Shown here piece by piece: positions 16,337-25,433 of a stretch of DNA of 64,000 nt. The DNA lies in contig NZ_JACHIG010000007.1 in NCBI RefSeq assembly GCF_014203095.1, forward strand, positions 62,001-126,000. The letters are read 5' to 3'. The notes beneath the pieces were generated by a model, which was not told the origin of the DNA, did not search any database, and worked only from the letters and a program-made list of their open reading frames with translations. Each line of letters begins with the position of its first letter. Position 1 is the first letter of the stretch. The position numbers and the translations under genes are program-made. Source of the stretch: Prosthecobacter vanneervenii (GTDB lineage: Bacteria; Verrucomicrobiota; Verrucomicrobiia; Verrucomicrobiales; Verrucomicrobiaceae).

Positions 16337-17896
16337 CTATGCCAGGACCTTATTCAAAAAGTTCCGGGTGATCTGCTGCACGCGCTCATCGGGGCCAAAC
16401 GGGCGAGACCAGTGTGACCAAGGCAACGTGTGGCCGGGCGGATGGCTGAGTCCCTGGCACCAGAAGATGGTTGCGGCATTGAAAATGAAGTTGCCTTTTG
16501 GTCCTGGGTAAACGGTGGCGGTGTAGTGCGAAGGCGTTTCTCCGCCGACCCACACAGGCCCTTCAGCAATGATTTCCAAGCCGGGGATCTCAGTCGCAGC
16601 GAGATTGTGATACTCCCAACCGACGAGGCCGGGAATGCGATCGCCTTTTTTCATCCCCGTGCCTTCGAAAATCCAGTGGCCGGGATTTGTCACGATCCAG
16701 TCGCCACCGCCATTGATGGGCCGTCCGTTGCGTGCGCCTATCAGCAGACCTTCGTCGGGGCCATGCTCCGGGAAGGGGCCGTTCTTTTCTTGACGGTCTT
16801 TCACATAGTCCTGCCCGCCGCCGTAGGGGCCGCCGCGGAACATGATGCGGTTTTCACGCCCGTCGAAGCCCGCGCGCATGGGCGTCACCCAGCATACCGC
16901 GTTGCCAGAGAGGAACATCAGATTCACACCCTCATCGCGCATCTTCTCGACACTGTGGAACTGGCGGATGTCCCAATACTCATCGTGGCCGACGCTGATG
17001 AATGTCCGGCACTTCAGGCCGCGATCTGGCGTAAGCATTTCGCTGTTGGAGCAATAGCTGACATCGTAGCCGTGCTGTTCCAGCCAGTAGGAGAGCGGCT
17101 GCTCAAAGGAGGTGAACTCGCCGGAGCCGACCGAGAGCGGGTCATTGACAATGCCGGTGTATTGCGACTGCCGCCCGTAAGGGCGGTCGAAACTCACATC
17201 GGCCCACGGGCCTTGGTTCCCCTTTGGATGCGTGTAGACTGAATAATGAGTGGGCCAGCGATTGTAGGCCTGCCAGGTGTTGTCCGAGCATTGAAACAGA
17301 ATGTTCGCAGGCCGCTCGTCGCGCACGATGAAGATGACGTAGGTTTGCCAATAGGGCTTGTCAGACTGCTCCGGCAGCGTGGTGAGCCTGCCAAGATAGA
17401 CGCCGCTGACCCAGTCTTCGGGAATGGCGAGTGTCGTGGTGGGTTCCCAGCGGCATTCGTGGAGGTCCTTTTCGCCCGGCTTTGGCATCGGCTGAGCCTT
17501 GCCATCGAAAGGCCCGAGCACTTTCATCAGCCGCGCTCCTTTGCCGCCGTAGTAACCGGTGCGGAAGATTTCGAGTGTGAACTTCGACTCAGGCGCTGTC
17601 GAGACCATGATGTCGATCGTCTCGCCCGCCTTTACACTCTGCCGCGAGCAGTAGCCCTCGATGAACGGCGAGCGAAAGCCGTCCGACTTGTCCAGCCGCA
17701 CACGGGAGAGCTGCCAGTCGAGGGTGCCCTCCCTGGCGTTCTCCTGGGCGATGACATTGCTCCGCGCAGACTGAGCGGCTGCATGCGCCGGCTCAGGTGC
17801 CCCTGCCAGCAGGCCGCCGCCGAGTGCGGTGGTGGCAGAGGTCTTCAAAAAGGCGCGGCGGGAAGAGGTGAAGTCGGGGTCCTTGTCAGTGCTCAT
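16337..17896 (-). CDS. N,N-dimethylformamidase large-subunit-like protein, Tat-exported
   Basis: This 519-residue protein has a twin-arginine leader ('SSRRAFLKTSATTALGGG') followed by an Ala-rich cleavage region. An N-terminal beta-sandwich-like part ('GYCSRQSVKAGETIDIMVST', 'IFRTGYYGG') precedes a catalytic-type domain with 'NTWQAYNRW', 'FISVGHDEYW' and 'LSGNAVCW'. These are motifs seen in the large subunit of N,N-dimethylformamidase and in related uncharacterised exported proteins. The known enzyme cleaves C-N bonds of small amides. The substrate here is unknown. It is the last gene of a minus-strand run of exported proteins, 48 bp after the DUF1501 gene. Confidence 0.8.
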   Translation of the reverse strand: MSTDKDPDFTSSRRAFLKTSATTALGGGLLAGAPEPAHAAAQSARSNVIAQENAREGTLDWQLSRVRLDKSDGFRSPFIEGYCSRQSVKAGETIDIMVSTAPESKFTLEIFRTGYYGGKGARLMKVLGPFDGKAQPMPKPGEKDLHECRWEPTTTLAIPEDWVSGVYLGRLTTLPEQSDKPYWQTYVIFIVRDERPANILFQCSDNTWQAYNRWPTHYSVYTHPKGNQGPWADVSFDRPYGRQSQYTGIVNDPLSVGSGEFTSFEQPLSYWLEQHGYDVSYCSNSEMLTPDRGLKCRTFISVGHDEYWDIRQFHSVEKMRDEGVNLMFLSGNAVCWVTPMRAGFDGRENRIMFRGGPYGGGQDYVKDRQEKNGPFPEHGPDEGLLIGARNGRPINGGGDWIVTNPGHWIFEGTGMKKGDRIPGLVGWEYHNLAATEIPGLEIIAEGPVWVGGETPSHYTATVYPGPKGNFIFNAATIFWCQGLSHPPGHTLPWSHWSRPFGPDERVQQITRNFLNKVLA

Positions 17897-17944
17897 GAGA
17901 GGGGAAGTTGTGCTGGAGGTCGTTGTTTAAGGTCAGGCATGGGC

Positions 17945-19381
17945 TCATGCACGGCGATAGCTCAGCTCGGGAATGAGCCGGCCATTCGTCACGATTGGCA
18001 CCGGGCGGCCGTTGAAGTCGTTGATCGTGGTCCTGGCGGAGTCGATCCCGAGGTGATGGTAGATCGTGGCGAGGAAATCGTGCGCACTGCACGGGCGCTC
18101 GATGACATCTTCGCCGCGCTTGTCAGTGGCGCCGATCACGCCGCCAGTCTGGATGCCGCCGCCTGCCCAGAGATTGGAGAAGGCACGCGGCCAGTGGTCG
18201 CGGCCTGGCTGCAGCGTGCCAGCGGGGCCGCTGGCATCTCCTGCGCCGGTGCTGCGGTCAAAGGTGATGCGCGGTGTGCGGCCAAACTCGCCGGTGACGA
18301 CTACCAGCACGCGTTTGTCGAGCCCGCGTGCATGAATATCCTCGATCAGCGCGGCCACGGCCTGATCGTAGTAGCCCATACGAAAGCGCAGTGCCTCAAA
18401 GATGTGATGATCCACCGCGTGATCGTCCCACACCTGGGTGCGTCCGCACAACGGCCCGTGCAGGCTGCTGGTGATGATCTCGACGCCGGCCTCCACCAGA
18501 CGCCGCGCCAGCAGGAGCTGCTGGCCCCAGCGGTTGCGACCGTAGCGGTCGCGCGTCTTGGCATCCTCATTACCGAGGTCAAAGGCATCGCGTGCCTCCG
18601 GTGCGGTGAGCAGCGAGGCGGCCTGCGCTTCAAACTCGTCCAGAGCCTGCAGCTCGTGCTGACGGTCAAACGCGCGCTCCAGGCGGTCGAGGCTCTTGCG
18701 CAACGCAATGCGGTCGCTGAGGCGTCGCGTCTCTGCGTCATCGGCAAGACCGATGTTGGGCACCTGAAACTGCGGACGGTTCGGGTCCTCGGTGACGGAG
18801 AAAGCGCTGAACGCATCGCCGAGATAAGCCGGGCCGCAGTAGGAGCCATTGATGGGATTGACGCTCGTGTAATTTGGCAGCGCATTCGTGCGCTGTCCTT
18901 CCTTCGAGCGCAAATAGTGTGCTACTGACATCCAATCAGGCAGGCGTGGCTGCGGTTTGTCCCGGGTGTCGGTGTCGCCAGAGAGCATCTGCATCGTGCC
19001 AGCGGGATGCCCGCCCGCCGTCTGATACATGGAGCGCAGCACGGTGAACTTGTCCGCGATCTTCGCCTGCAAAGGCATCAGCTCTGTGAAGCGCAGCCCG
19101 GGAACCTTTGTTGCGATCGTTTTGAACGGCCCGCGATACTCGCTGCTCGCATCCGGCTTGGGATCGTAGGTGTCAATATGCGACTGCCCGCCGGGCAGGA
19201 AGACAAAGATGACCGCCGTGCGTTCCGATTTTGGTTTGAGCGCATTCTGCGCACGCAGCCGCATCAATCCTGGCCAGCTCATGGAGGCCATGCCGCTAAG
19301 TCCGATCTGCATGAAGCTCCTGCGCGAGGTCAGCGGACCCGTGCAACGAATGCGTGGTGGTGTGGGAGGCTCCGAACTCAT
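17945..19381 (-). CDS. DUF1501 protein (sulfatase/alkaline-phosphatase-like fold), Tat-type leader
   Basis: This 478-residue protein starts with 'TSRRSFMQIGLSGMASMSWP', a twin-arginine type leader characteristic of DUF1501. The body shows the family pattern: 'VIFVFLPGGQSHIDTYDPKP', 'GGHPAGTMQMLSGD', 'VVTGEFGRTPRI' and 'GRDHWPRAFSNLWAGGG'. These are the metal-binding and fold-defining stretches of this alkaline-phosphatase-superfamily group. DUF1501 proteins are abundant in Planctomycetes and Verrucomicrobia, often near other degradation genes, and their activity is not established. Length is normal and no lesions are visible. Confidence 0.88.
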   Translation of the reverse strand: MSSEPPTPPRIRCTGPLTSRRSFMQIGLSGMASMSWPGLMRLRAQNALKPKSERTAVIFVFLPGGQSHIDTYDPKPDASSEYRGPFKTIATKVPGLRFTELMPLQAKIADKFTVLRSMYQTAGGHPAGTMQMLSGDTDTRDKPQPRLPDWMSVAHYLRSKEGQRTNALPNYTSVNPINGSYCGPAYLGDAFSAFSVTEDPNRPQFQVPNIGLADDAETRRLSDRIALRKSLDRLERAFDRQHELQALDEFEAQAASLLTAPEARDAFDLGNEDAKTRDRYGRNRWGQQLLLARRLVEAGVEIITSSLHGPLCGRTQVWDDHAVDHHIFEALRFRMGYYDQAVAALIEDIHARGLDKRVLVVVTGEFGRTPRITFDRSTGAGDASGPAGTLQPGRDHWPRAFSNLWAGGGIQTGGVIGATDKRGEDVIERPCSAHDFLATIYHHLGIDSARTTINDFNGRPVPIVTNGRLIPELSYRRA

Positions 19382-19462
19382 GGCTAGATCTACCTACGCA
19401 ACAACCATGCAGGATTCCGTTCGCAGATTAACAAACCTGGCACGGTGGTCGTAAAACAGGCC

Positions 19463-20872
19463 TCATGGCGCGGCGTGCACGCTCTGCAGCAGCTCCAGAG
19501 CTTTGGCGGTGATCTTGACAGACGCCTCGCGCTCGACGCGATTGGTGCCGAGCCATGTTTCGTAGCCGCCGAGGTCGTGCTGACGCGGTGTGGGGAGATA
19601 GCCGTTGCTGCCTGAAGCAAGCTCGATGGTGAAGGTGTCTTTGAAGGGGCTCTTGGCTTTGATCTCAAGCCCTGTTTCGGTGAAGACCTCAAAGGGAATG
19701 GACGTGATGCCGAGATCGCCGATGCGAAAGGCTTGAATGTAAGCCTGGATCGTGTCGGGCTTGGCTCTCTTCACTTCCATCACACGTTCGGCGTAGGGCT
19801 GTTCGAGGCGGTGCACAGGCGTGGCATCTTTTGGCTTGGCGAGTACAGCTTCTGCCCACTTCACCATCTCTGGAGTCGGACGGCGAACGGCGAGCTCCAG
19901 ATCGCTGGCGGCTGCTTGCAGGGGCACCCAGTCCTGATGCTTGAGGTTTTTGTGCACACGCAGCACCTCCTGCGCGAGGTCGCCTGCGACGACTTTGATC
20001 TTTTCATACGGCTTGTAATTCACCGCGGGGGTTTTGCCGCTGTAGTCGTTGCTGTTTACATCACCGCAGGGACCGTTGGGAAGGAGGCCAACGCACGGCG
20101 CTCCGAGAGACTGCTCGATGCGGCGGCAGAACTCGCCGAAATAATCTGCCGACAAGTCCTCGCGTGGCACGCCGCCGACATAGTGCAGCCAGTAATTTGC
20201 CATCAGTGCGATCTGGCGGCCATCAGTGGCCTGCAGGGAGAGGCAATAGACCTCGGGGTTCGTCGGGCCAGCGGGTCCTTCCAGACGCGGAATGAGCATA
20301 CTACTCGGATTCATCACAGCGCGGTCTTGTCCGCCAAAAGGATTGGGATTGGTGACACCTTCTTTCAGAATCCAGCGGCGGTTGCCGACCCACTGCGGCA
20401 GCTTGCCCGTGCCCCAGGCGATGCGGGCAGGTTCGAGGTTGTTCAGCGCGCGCTTCACGCCATCCACCACGCGGGAGATGACGAGGCTGCGGTAGTCGAA
20501 CCCTGCCTCTTTGTTGTTGATGGCGGACACGCTGGAGTGCGTGTGGGTGGCGGAGAACATCATGTGAGATGCCGGGATCCCCGTGTCAGCCTCCAGCTTC
20601 TTCCTGGCTTCGTCCCAGACATCACGTGCCAGATGAAGATTGTCCGCCACGGCAAAGACCAGCTTTGTCTTGCCGTCATCAAGCGCGAGACAGCGCACAT
20701 GCAGCTCGTCGTGCACCTGCTTTGAGATGGGCTGCGGAGCAAAGTTGCCCACGATCGTCATGCCGATTGGCGGAGTGATGTTGCTGGTGGCGGCACCGGC
20801 TTTGAAGATTTTGTCCTGTGCCGTGGTGACGATGGGGAGAAGGGCAAGGCAGATGAGGAGCGTGTTTTTCAT
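19463..20872 (-). CDS. Neutral/alkaline ceramidase-like secreted hydrolase
   Basis: The start at 20872 gives a clean signal peptide ('KNTLLICLALLPIVTTAQ'). A longer upstream reading would place it internally. The mature protein begins with 'FKAGAATSNITPPIGMTI', the usual opening of neutral-ceramidase N-terminal domains. It carries zinc-ligand-type motifs 'SATHTHSSVSA' and 'ANYWLHYVGG', then 'IPFEVFTETGLEIK' and 'SNGYLPTPRQHD'. At 469 residues it lacks the C-terminal immunoglobulin-like domain of canonical ceramidases. It may hydrolyse an amide-linked acyl chain, but many such Verrucomicrobia/Planctomycetes proteins have no known substrate. The start lies 16 bp after the propeller-like gene. 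Confidence 0.82.
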   Translation of the reverse strand: MKNTLLICLALLPIVTTAQDKIFKAGAATSNITPPIGMTIVGNFAPQPISKQVHDELHVRCLALDDGKTKLVFAVADNLHLARDVWDEARKKLEADTGIPASHMMFSATHTHSSVSAINNKEAGFDYRSLVISRVVDGVKRALNNLEPARIAWGTGKLPQWVGNRRWILKEGVTNPNPFGGQDRAVMNPSSMLIPRLEGPAGPTNPEVYCLSLQATDGRQIALMANYWLHYVGGVPREDLSADYFGEFCRRIEQSLGAPCVGLLPNGPCGDVNSNDYSGKTPAVNYKPYEKIKVVAGDLAQEVLRVHKNLKHQDWVPLQAAASDLELAVRRPTPEMVKWAEAVLAKPKDATPVHRLEQPYAERVMEVKRAKPDTIQAYIQAFRIGDLGITSIPFEVFTETGLEIKAKSPFKDTFTIELASGSNGYLPTPRQHDLGGYETWLGTNRVEREASVKITAKALELLQSVHAAP

Positions 20873-20888
20873 GGTTGAGTCAATGCGT

Positions 20889-21680
20889 TCAGGGCTTGTC
20901 GATGACCAGCCCGGCCTTTTCGTCGACGCGGGCAATGACGACGCGCGCCTCGTTGGCCTTGGTTTTGCCATCGTCGCCTTTGATGGCCGTGTTTTGGGCG
21001 ATGAGGAAACGACCGCCGCTGATCGGTGCGATGCCGACGGAGGCGTTGAAATCCCATTTGCCGGTGAACTGGAATTTTTCATCTGCCCGCAGCAGCACTG
21101 CGGGCTTGCCATAGCAGCCAAACCACCACGAGCCATTGGCATAGGCCACCGTCTGGATGCCCATGAGCGTGTAGCCGCTGGCGAGCACGTGGCGTTTTTG
21201 AAAGTGGAAACCCTCGTCGTATTCGTAGAGGTAGTTTTCGTTCACGCCGGGCGGCAGCCCGCCGATGACGATGAACTTTCCGTCGTGATGCTCCATGCCG
21301 CCCGCGCCGTGAACCAGTTCGGGCAGGGGGTGTTTCGCAAGCTCCGCGAGAGTGTCGGCATCATAGACATAGACCCACGAATCCGCCGCACCGGCAGGCT
21401 GGTTGAACTTTCCAAGGTTCGTCGCTACATAGACGCGGCCGTCGTGGTAGCAGAGATCTCCGTGATGATTGGCCACAGGCACTTTCTTGAGCACACGGCC
21501 GCTGGCGTCGGTCTTCACCAGCGCATCGGTCCAGCACCAGTAAATGCAGCCCTTGCCATCGGTGCAGATGCCCTGGAGATGGCGCGGGTAGCTGCCTTCG
21601 CAGGCGGTGGCATGAAAGTCATCAGCGGCACGAAGGCCGTGCAGGCTGAGAAGAAGGGAAACAAAAAGGATAAGCCTCAT
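20889..21680 (-). CDS. Secreted beta-propeller-like protein of unknown function
   Basis: With the start at 21680 this is 263 residues, beginning with the signal peptide 'MRLILFVSLLLSLHGLRA'. The body has repeats of the type 'GICTDGKGCIYWCWTDALVK', 'DLCYHDGRVYVATNLG', 'HHDGKFIVIGGL' and 'GGRFLIAQN', as in NHL/SMP-30-like propellers. Only four or five blades would fit. It lies between two ceramidase-like genes on the same strand, so a role in the same degradation process is likely. No catalytic residues can be assigned. Confidence 0.65.
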   Translation of the reverse strand: MRLILFVSLLLSLHGLRAADDFHATACEGSYPRHLQGICTDGKGCIYWCWTDALVKTDASGRVLKKVPVANHHGDLCYHDGRVYVATNLGKFNQPAGAADSWVYVYDADTLAELAKHPLPELVHGAGGMEHHDGKFIVIGGLPPGVNENYLYEYDEGFHFQKRHVLASGYTLMGIQTVAYANGSWWFGCYGKPAVLLRADEKFQFTGKWDFNASVGIAPISGGRFLIAQNTAIKGDDGKTKANEARVVIARVDEKAGLVIDKP

Positions 21681-21785
21681 GGGATTGGATATGGGATGGT
21701 GCACGCACCGGTTACGTGAAGAGGACGAGTGAATTGGAAATGGCGCGTGCGTGCTGCTCGGTTTCTGCTTCGTGGAGTCGTTCTC

Positions 21786-23237
21786 TCATTTGCTGGTCTC
21801 TTTTGCATCGGGTGCGGGCCAGAGGTCGTTGAAGGCCTTCACGGTTTCATCCACCAGCGCCTGGCCGCCTTCGGGGCCGACCCGGCTGCTTTGAATGATG
21901 GCGCTGTAGCTGCCTCCGGCCACGGCGCGGGGTGTCGGCAGGTAGCCGCCCGAGCCGGTCAGCTGAATGAGAAAGGTCTGCACTGCAGGACTACGGGCCT
22001 TCATCTGCACGCCGTAGTCGGTGAAGAGTTCAAACTCATTGGTGGCGATGGCCACATCTCCGAGGCGAAGGGCATGCAGCTCCATCTGGAAGACTCCGGC
22101 CTTCCCGGATTTCTCAGTTTCGTAGCGGTCCACCACACCTTGATTCCAAAGGTACTTCCATTGCTCCTTAGGGTCGTCCTTGTATTGCTCGACGGCTTTC
22201 TGCGCATCGGCCAGCTCCTTCTCCGTCACCTTTCGCCAGGGCAGGTCGATCTTCTTCGTCTGGTGCTGCAGCACCGCACCGGTCACCGGCTCCAGCTTCG
22301 CTCCTTCATAGGCCTCCTCCCAGCCACGCACGACACGGCGTGCGACTTCTTCCAGCCGTGTGAGGCCGCGAAGACGGCGCATGCGCTCATCCGCCGCCTT
22401 GCCATACATCGGGCGCGGCACCTGGTCTCCTCCGGCTCCGGTCCAGGCCAGGATGTGGAGATCCTTGCCATGACGCTCGCGTAGCTGGCGGCGTACCGGA
22501 TCCCAGAAGTCGGCGTGGATCACTTTGAGCCCCTCGACTTCCTGGGAAGGGCATGGGACATTCACCGCCGTGGCGATGAGCGTGTTGTTCAGATCCCAGA
22601 AGAACAGCACTTCGAGATTGTGATCCTCATATCCTTCGATGCCGCGAAACTCCGGCACGTTGGTGGGGCCGTACATTTTCGCGGTTCCGTCCGCGTAGGT
22701 CGCACGGCGGTTCTGAGCGATCACCGCCTGTCCCTGGCCCCAGCCTGCTTTGGCGGGCTTGCGCTGTTCCCAGCTTTGCGCCGCAGCTGCCACGATACGC
22801 TCCACCAGGAAGTCGGTGTATTCCATCGGCAGCATCACTTTTTTGCCCAGCAGGCTGTAGCGATCCCCCTTCATCGTCACCGGCGCGGTGTGAGTGTGCG
22901 TGGCATTGAGGACGAGCTTGTTGAGATCAAATCCGGGCAGCCTGTCCCTGGCCTTCTCGCGCACCAGCTCGATGAGCCCTTCGCGGATGGCCACGATGTC
23001 ACAGGAAACCATGATGGCCTGATCCAGCACCCGGTCTCCCTCGCGCGATTCCAGGCCCAGTGCGGTGGCAAAGATATGCGTCTCGGGTTTTTCAGAGATG
23101 CGCACGTGCATTTGTCCGTCGAGTGCCACGGGACGATCTGGCGTGATGTCCACCGTGGTCGCGCCCACATGAAGATCTGATGCGGAGGTAGAAGCGGCAA
23201 GGCTTGCGATGCAAAGAGAGAACAGGAAAAGACGCAT
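21786..23237 (-). CDS. Neutral/alkaline ceramidase-like secreted hydrolase, second paralogue
   Basis: The start at 23237 gives a signal peptide ('MRLFLFSLCIASLAASTSAS') and a 483-residue protein. It opens with 'HVGATTVDITPDRPVALDGQ' and contains 'LVLNATHTHTAP', matching the first histidine pair of neutral ceramidases. It also has 'ATNEFELFTDYGVQMK' and 'GSGGYLPTPRAV'. At the position of the second zinc-ligand His it has 'NVPCPSQEVEG', so a Cys/Pro replaces His. That suggests altered metal binding. The start is preceded by a perfect GGGGTA-A-TACCCC palindrome. It heads the five-gene minus-strand run and is divergent from the alpha/beta hydrolase gene. Confidence 0.8.
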   Translation of the reverse strand: MRLFLFSLCIASLAASTSASDLHVGATTVDITPDRPVALDGQMHVRISEKPETHIFATALGLESREGDRVLDQAIMVSCDIVAIREGLIELVREKARDRLPGFDLNKLVLNATHTHTAPVTMKGDRYSLLGKKVMLPMEYTDFLVERIVAAAAQSWEQRKPAKAGWGQGQAVIAQNRRATYADGTAKMYGPTNVPEFRGIEGYEDHNLEVLFFWDLNNTLIATAVNVPCPSQEVEGLKVIHADFWDPVRRQLRERHGKDLHILAWTGAGGDQVPRPMYGKAADERMRRLRGLTRLEEVARRVVRGWEEAYEGAKLEPVTGAVLQHQTKKIDLPWRKVTEKELADAQKAVEQYKDDPKEQWKYLWNQGVVDRYETEKSGKAGVFQMELHALRLGDVAIATNEFELFTDYGVQMKARSPAVQTFLIQLTGSGGYLPTPRAVAGGSYSAIIQSSRVGPEGGQALVDETVKAFNDLWPAPDAKETSK

Positions 23238-23238
23238 T

Positions 23239-23251
23239 GGGGTAATACCCC
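23239..23251. promoter_or_regulatory. 13-bp palindrome next to start codon
   Basis: GGGGTAATACCCC is a perfect 6+1+6 palindrome one base upstream of the minus-strand ceramidase-like start, inside the 158-bp divergent promoter region shared with the alpha/beta hydrolase. It is a candidate operator or leader hairpin. Confidence 0.35.
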
Positions 23252-23395
23252 TCACCCACAAGATTCTTGTCATGGTTTTTGCTCTGAGGCCGATACCACA
23301 ATCGGCTTTGGTTCCAATAGACACGATAAGCGTCACCAACAGAGTGCGTAGAGTCATGCCTCGTCTGACAAGACACGCCCTCCACTACCCTACTG

Positions 23396-25408
23396 ATGAG
23401 CCTCATTGTCTCCCGAATCATCATCGCCGTTTTCTTCATCGGCCTGGCTCATGCGGAAGTCAGCCGCATCGAGATCACCGGACACTCGCCGTTTGCTGCG
23501 GGCAAGGTCTTTGGAGCCGTAGGCGCCTACGAGCGTCTTGAAGGGCGGATGTATTTTGAAACGGACCCACGCAATGTGGCCAATGAGCGCATCAGCGACC
23601 TTCAGCGGGCACCGCGCAACGCCAGTGGCCGTGTGGAGAGCTGGGCGGACTTCTTTCTGCTGAAACCGATCGACGCAACGAAGGGCAACGGCGTGCTTCT
23701 GTATGACGTGAACAATCGCGGCAACATGCTCGCCCTTTGGACCTTCAACGATGGCGAGCGCACGAACGATCCGAAGTCCGAGTCGCATGCGGGCCATGGC
23801 TTCCTCATGAAGCACGGCTTTTCCGTGCTGTGGTGCGGCTGGAACGGCGAGGTGCAGGCCGATGACACACGGCGTCTGCTCTGCGGACTGCCGGTGGCCA
23901 CCGAGTGCGGTCGGACGATCACTGGGCGGGCGCATCTGGAGATCAGCACCACGGAAAAAGTTTTCAGCAGGGCCTTTTCATGGAGTCCCTGGGGCATCGG
24001 CGCGGCTTTTCCTTCCGTGAGCCTCGACAATGCGGACGCGACGCTCACGATGCGCCCGCAGCGCGATGCTGAAGGCATCGAGATTCCTCACAGCGAGTGG
24101 GCGTTTGGACGCATGGAGGATGGGAAATTCATCCCGGATGCCACGCATGTTTATGTGAAAGCCGGTCTGCGCCCCGGCTGGCTGTACGATCTCGTGTACA
24201 CGGCGAAAGAGCCTCGCGTGACCGGGCTCGGTCTCACGGCCCTGCGAGACTGCGCGGCGTTTTTCCGTCACGGCGCGGCGAAGGAAAATCCGCTGGCAGG
24301 CGCGGTGCAAAAAGCCTGCGTGTTCGGCATCTCCCAGTCGGGCCGCGTCATTCATCACTTCCTGCATGAGGGGCTGAACACCGACGAGCAGGGCCGCGCG
24401 GTCTTCGACGGCGCATTGATCCATGTCGCGGGCTCCGGTAAGGGCATGTTCAACCATCGTTTCCGCATGAGCACGGAGTTCGGCACGCAGCACGAAGGGC
24501 ATCTTTCCGGCAGCGAATTCTTCCCGCTGGCCCCGCTGCCGCAGACGGATCCCATCACGGGCGCATCAGGAGACTCGCTGGCCCGTTCCCGAAAGTCCGG
24601 CCACACACCGCGTCTGCTTTTCACACAAAGCTCCACCGAGTACTGGAGCCGCGCCGCCTCGCTGCTGCACACCGATGTGGAAGGGAAAAGCGATCTCACG
24701 CTGCCCGACGATGTGCGCGTGTACCTCGTGGCCGGGGCGCAGCATCTCGGCAAGAGCGACGGCACCACCGGCATCTGCCAGCAGCCGCGCAACACGCTCG
24801 ATGATCGTGGCCCCGTCCTGCGGGCCATGCTGCTGCACCTCGTCGATTGGGTGAAGCATGGCAAAACACCGCCGCCAAGCCGATATCCGCGCATGGAAGA
24901 TCACACGCTGGTGAGCTTTGATGCATGGAAGGCGCAGTTCCCCAAGATCCCGGGCTGCCAACTGCCCACGCAGGCCTACCAGCCACCGAGGCTTGATTTC
25001 GGACCGCGTTTTCACAGCGAAGGCATCGCCGACATCATCCCGCCCAAAGTCGGAAAGCCGTTTCGCACGCTGCTGCCCGCCGTGAATGCCGATGGCAATG
25101 AAACAAGTGGCATCGTCCTCCCAGAAGTCGCCGTGCCTCGTGGCACCTACACTGGCTGGAACCTCCGCTCGCCGCAGGCAGGTGCTGAAACGATGCTCTC
25201 GTCGCTTGACGGCATGTTCCTCCCTTTCGCCAAAACCAAAGCCGAACGCGAAAAGACCGGCGACCCGCGTCTCTCACTGGAAGAACGCTACCCGACACGA
25301 GAAGCCTACCTTGCCCGTCTCAAGAAAGCGGCGGAGAAGCTCCAGGAAGAGGGCTTTTTGCTGGAGGAGGACGTGGCGAGGATCATCGAGCGGGCTTCAG
25401 CGCAGTAG
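23396..25408 (+). CDS. Secreted alpha/beta hydrolase domain protein
   Basis: This 670-residue protein has an N-terminal hydrophobic signal ('SLIVSRIIIAVFFIGLAHA'). A nucleophile elbow 'FGISQSGRVIHHFL' marks the probable catalytic Ser. 'AGAQHLGKSDG' lies near where a catalytic His is expected, and the C-terminal 'PRGTYTGWNLRSPQAG' is typical of the Abhydrolase_10-type proteins common in Verrucomicrobia and Bryobacter relatives. The family has esterase-like members but few characterised ones. It is divergent from the ceramidase-like operon, and its stop lies 25 bp from that of the convergent PHP-like gene. The start has no Shine-Dalgarno. Confidence 0.8.
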   Translation: MSLIVSRIIIAVFFIGLAHAEVSRIEITGHSPFAAGKVFGAVGAYERLEGRMYFETDPRNVANERISDLQRAPRNASGRVESWADFFLLKPIDATKGNGVLLYDVNNRGNMLALWTFNDGERTNDPKSESHAGHGFLMKHGFSVLWCGWNGEVQADDTRRLLCGLPVATECGRTITGRAHLEISTTEKVFSRAFSWSPWGIGAAFPSVSLDNADATLTMRPQRDAEGIEIPHSEWAFGRMEDGKFIPDATHVYVKAGLRPGWLYDLVYTAKEPRVTGLGLTALRDCAAFFRHGAAKENPLAGAVQKACVFGISQSGRVIHHFLHEGLNTDEQGRAVFDGALIHVAGSGKGMFNHRFRMSTEFGTQHEGHLSGSEFFPLAPLPQTDPITGASGDSLARSRKSGHTPRLLFTQSSTEYWSRAASLLHTDVEGKSDLTLPDDVRVYLVAGAQHLGKSDGTTGICQQPRNTLDDRGPVLRAMLLHLVDWVKHGKTPPPSRYPRMEDHTLVSFDAWKAQFPKIPGCQLPTQAYQPPRLDFGPRFHSEGIADIIPPKVGKPFRTLLPAVNADGNETSGIVLPEVAVPRGTYTGWNLRSPQAGAETMLSSLDGMFLPFAKTKAEREKTGDPRLSLEERYPTREAYLARLKKAAEKLQEEGFLLEEDVARIIERASAQ

Positions 25409-25433
25409 CCGTCTCGTTGCTTCCAGAAAGAAC

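Noticed and set aside
20889-21142. N-terminal extension of the ceramidase-like protein at 19463
   Set aside because: The longer reading overlaps the propeller-like gene and buries the signal peptide. The start at 20872 is better.
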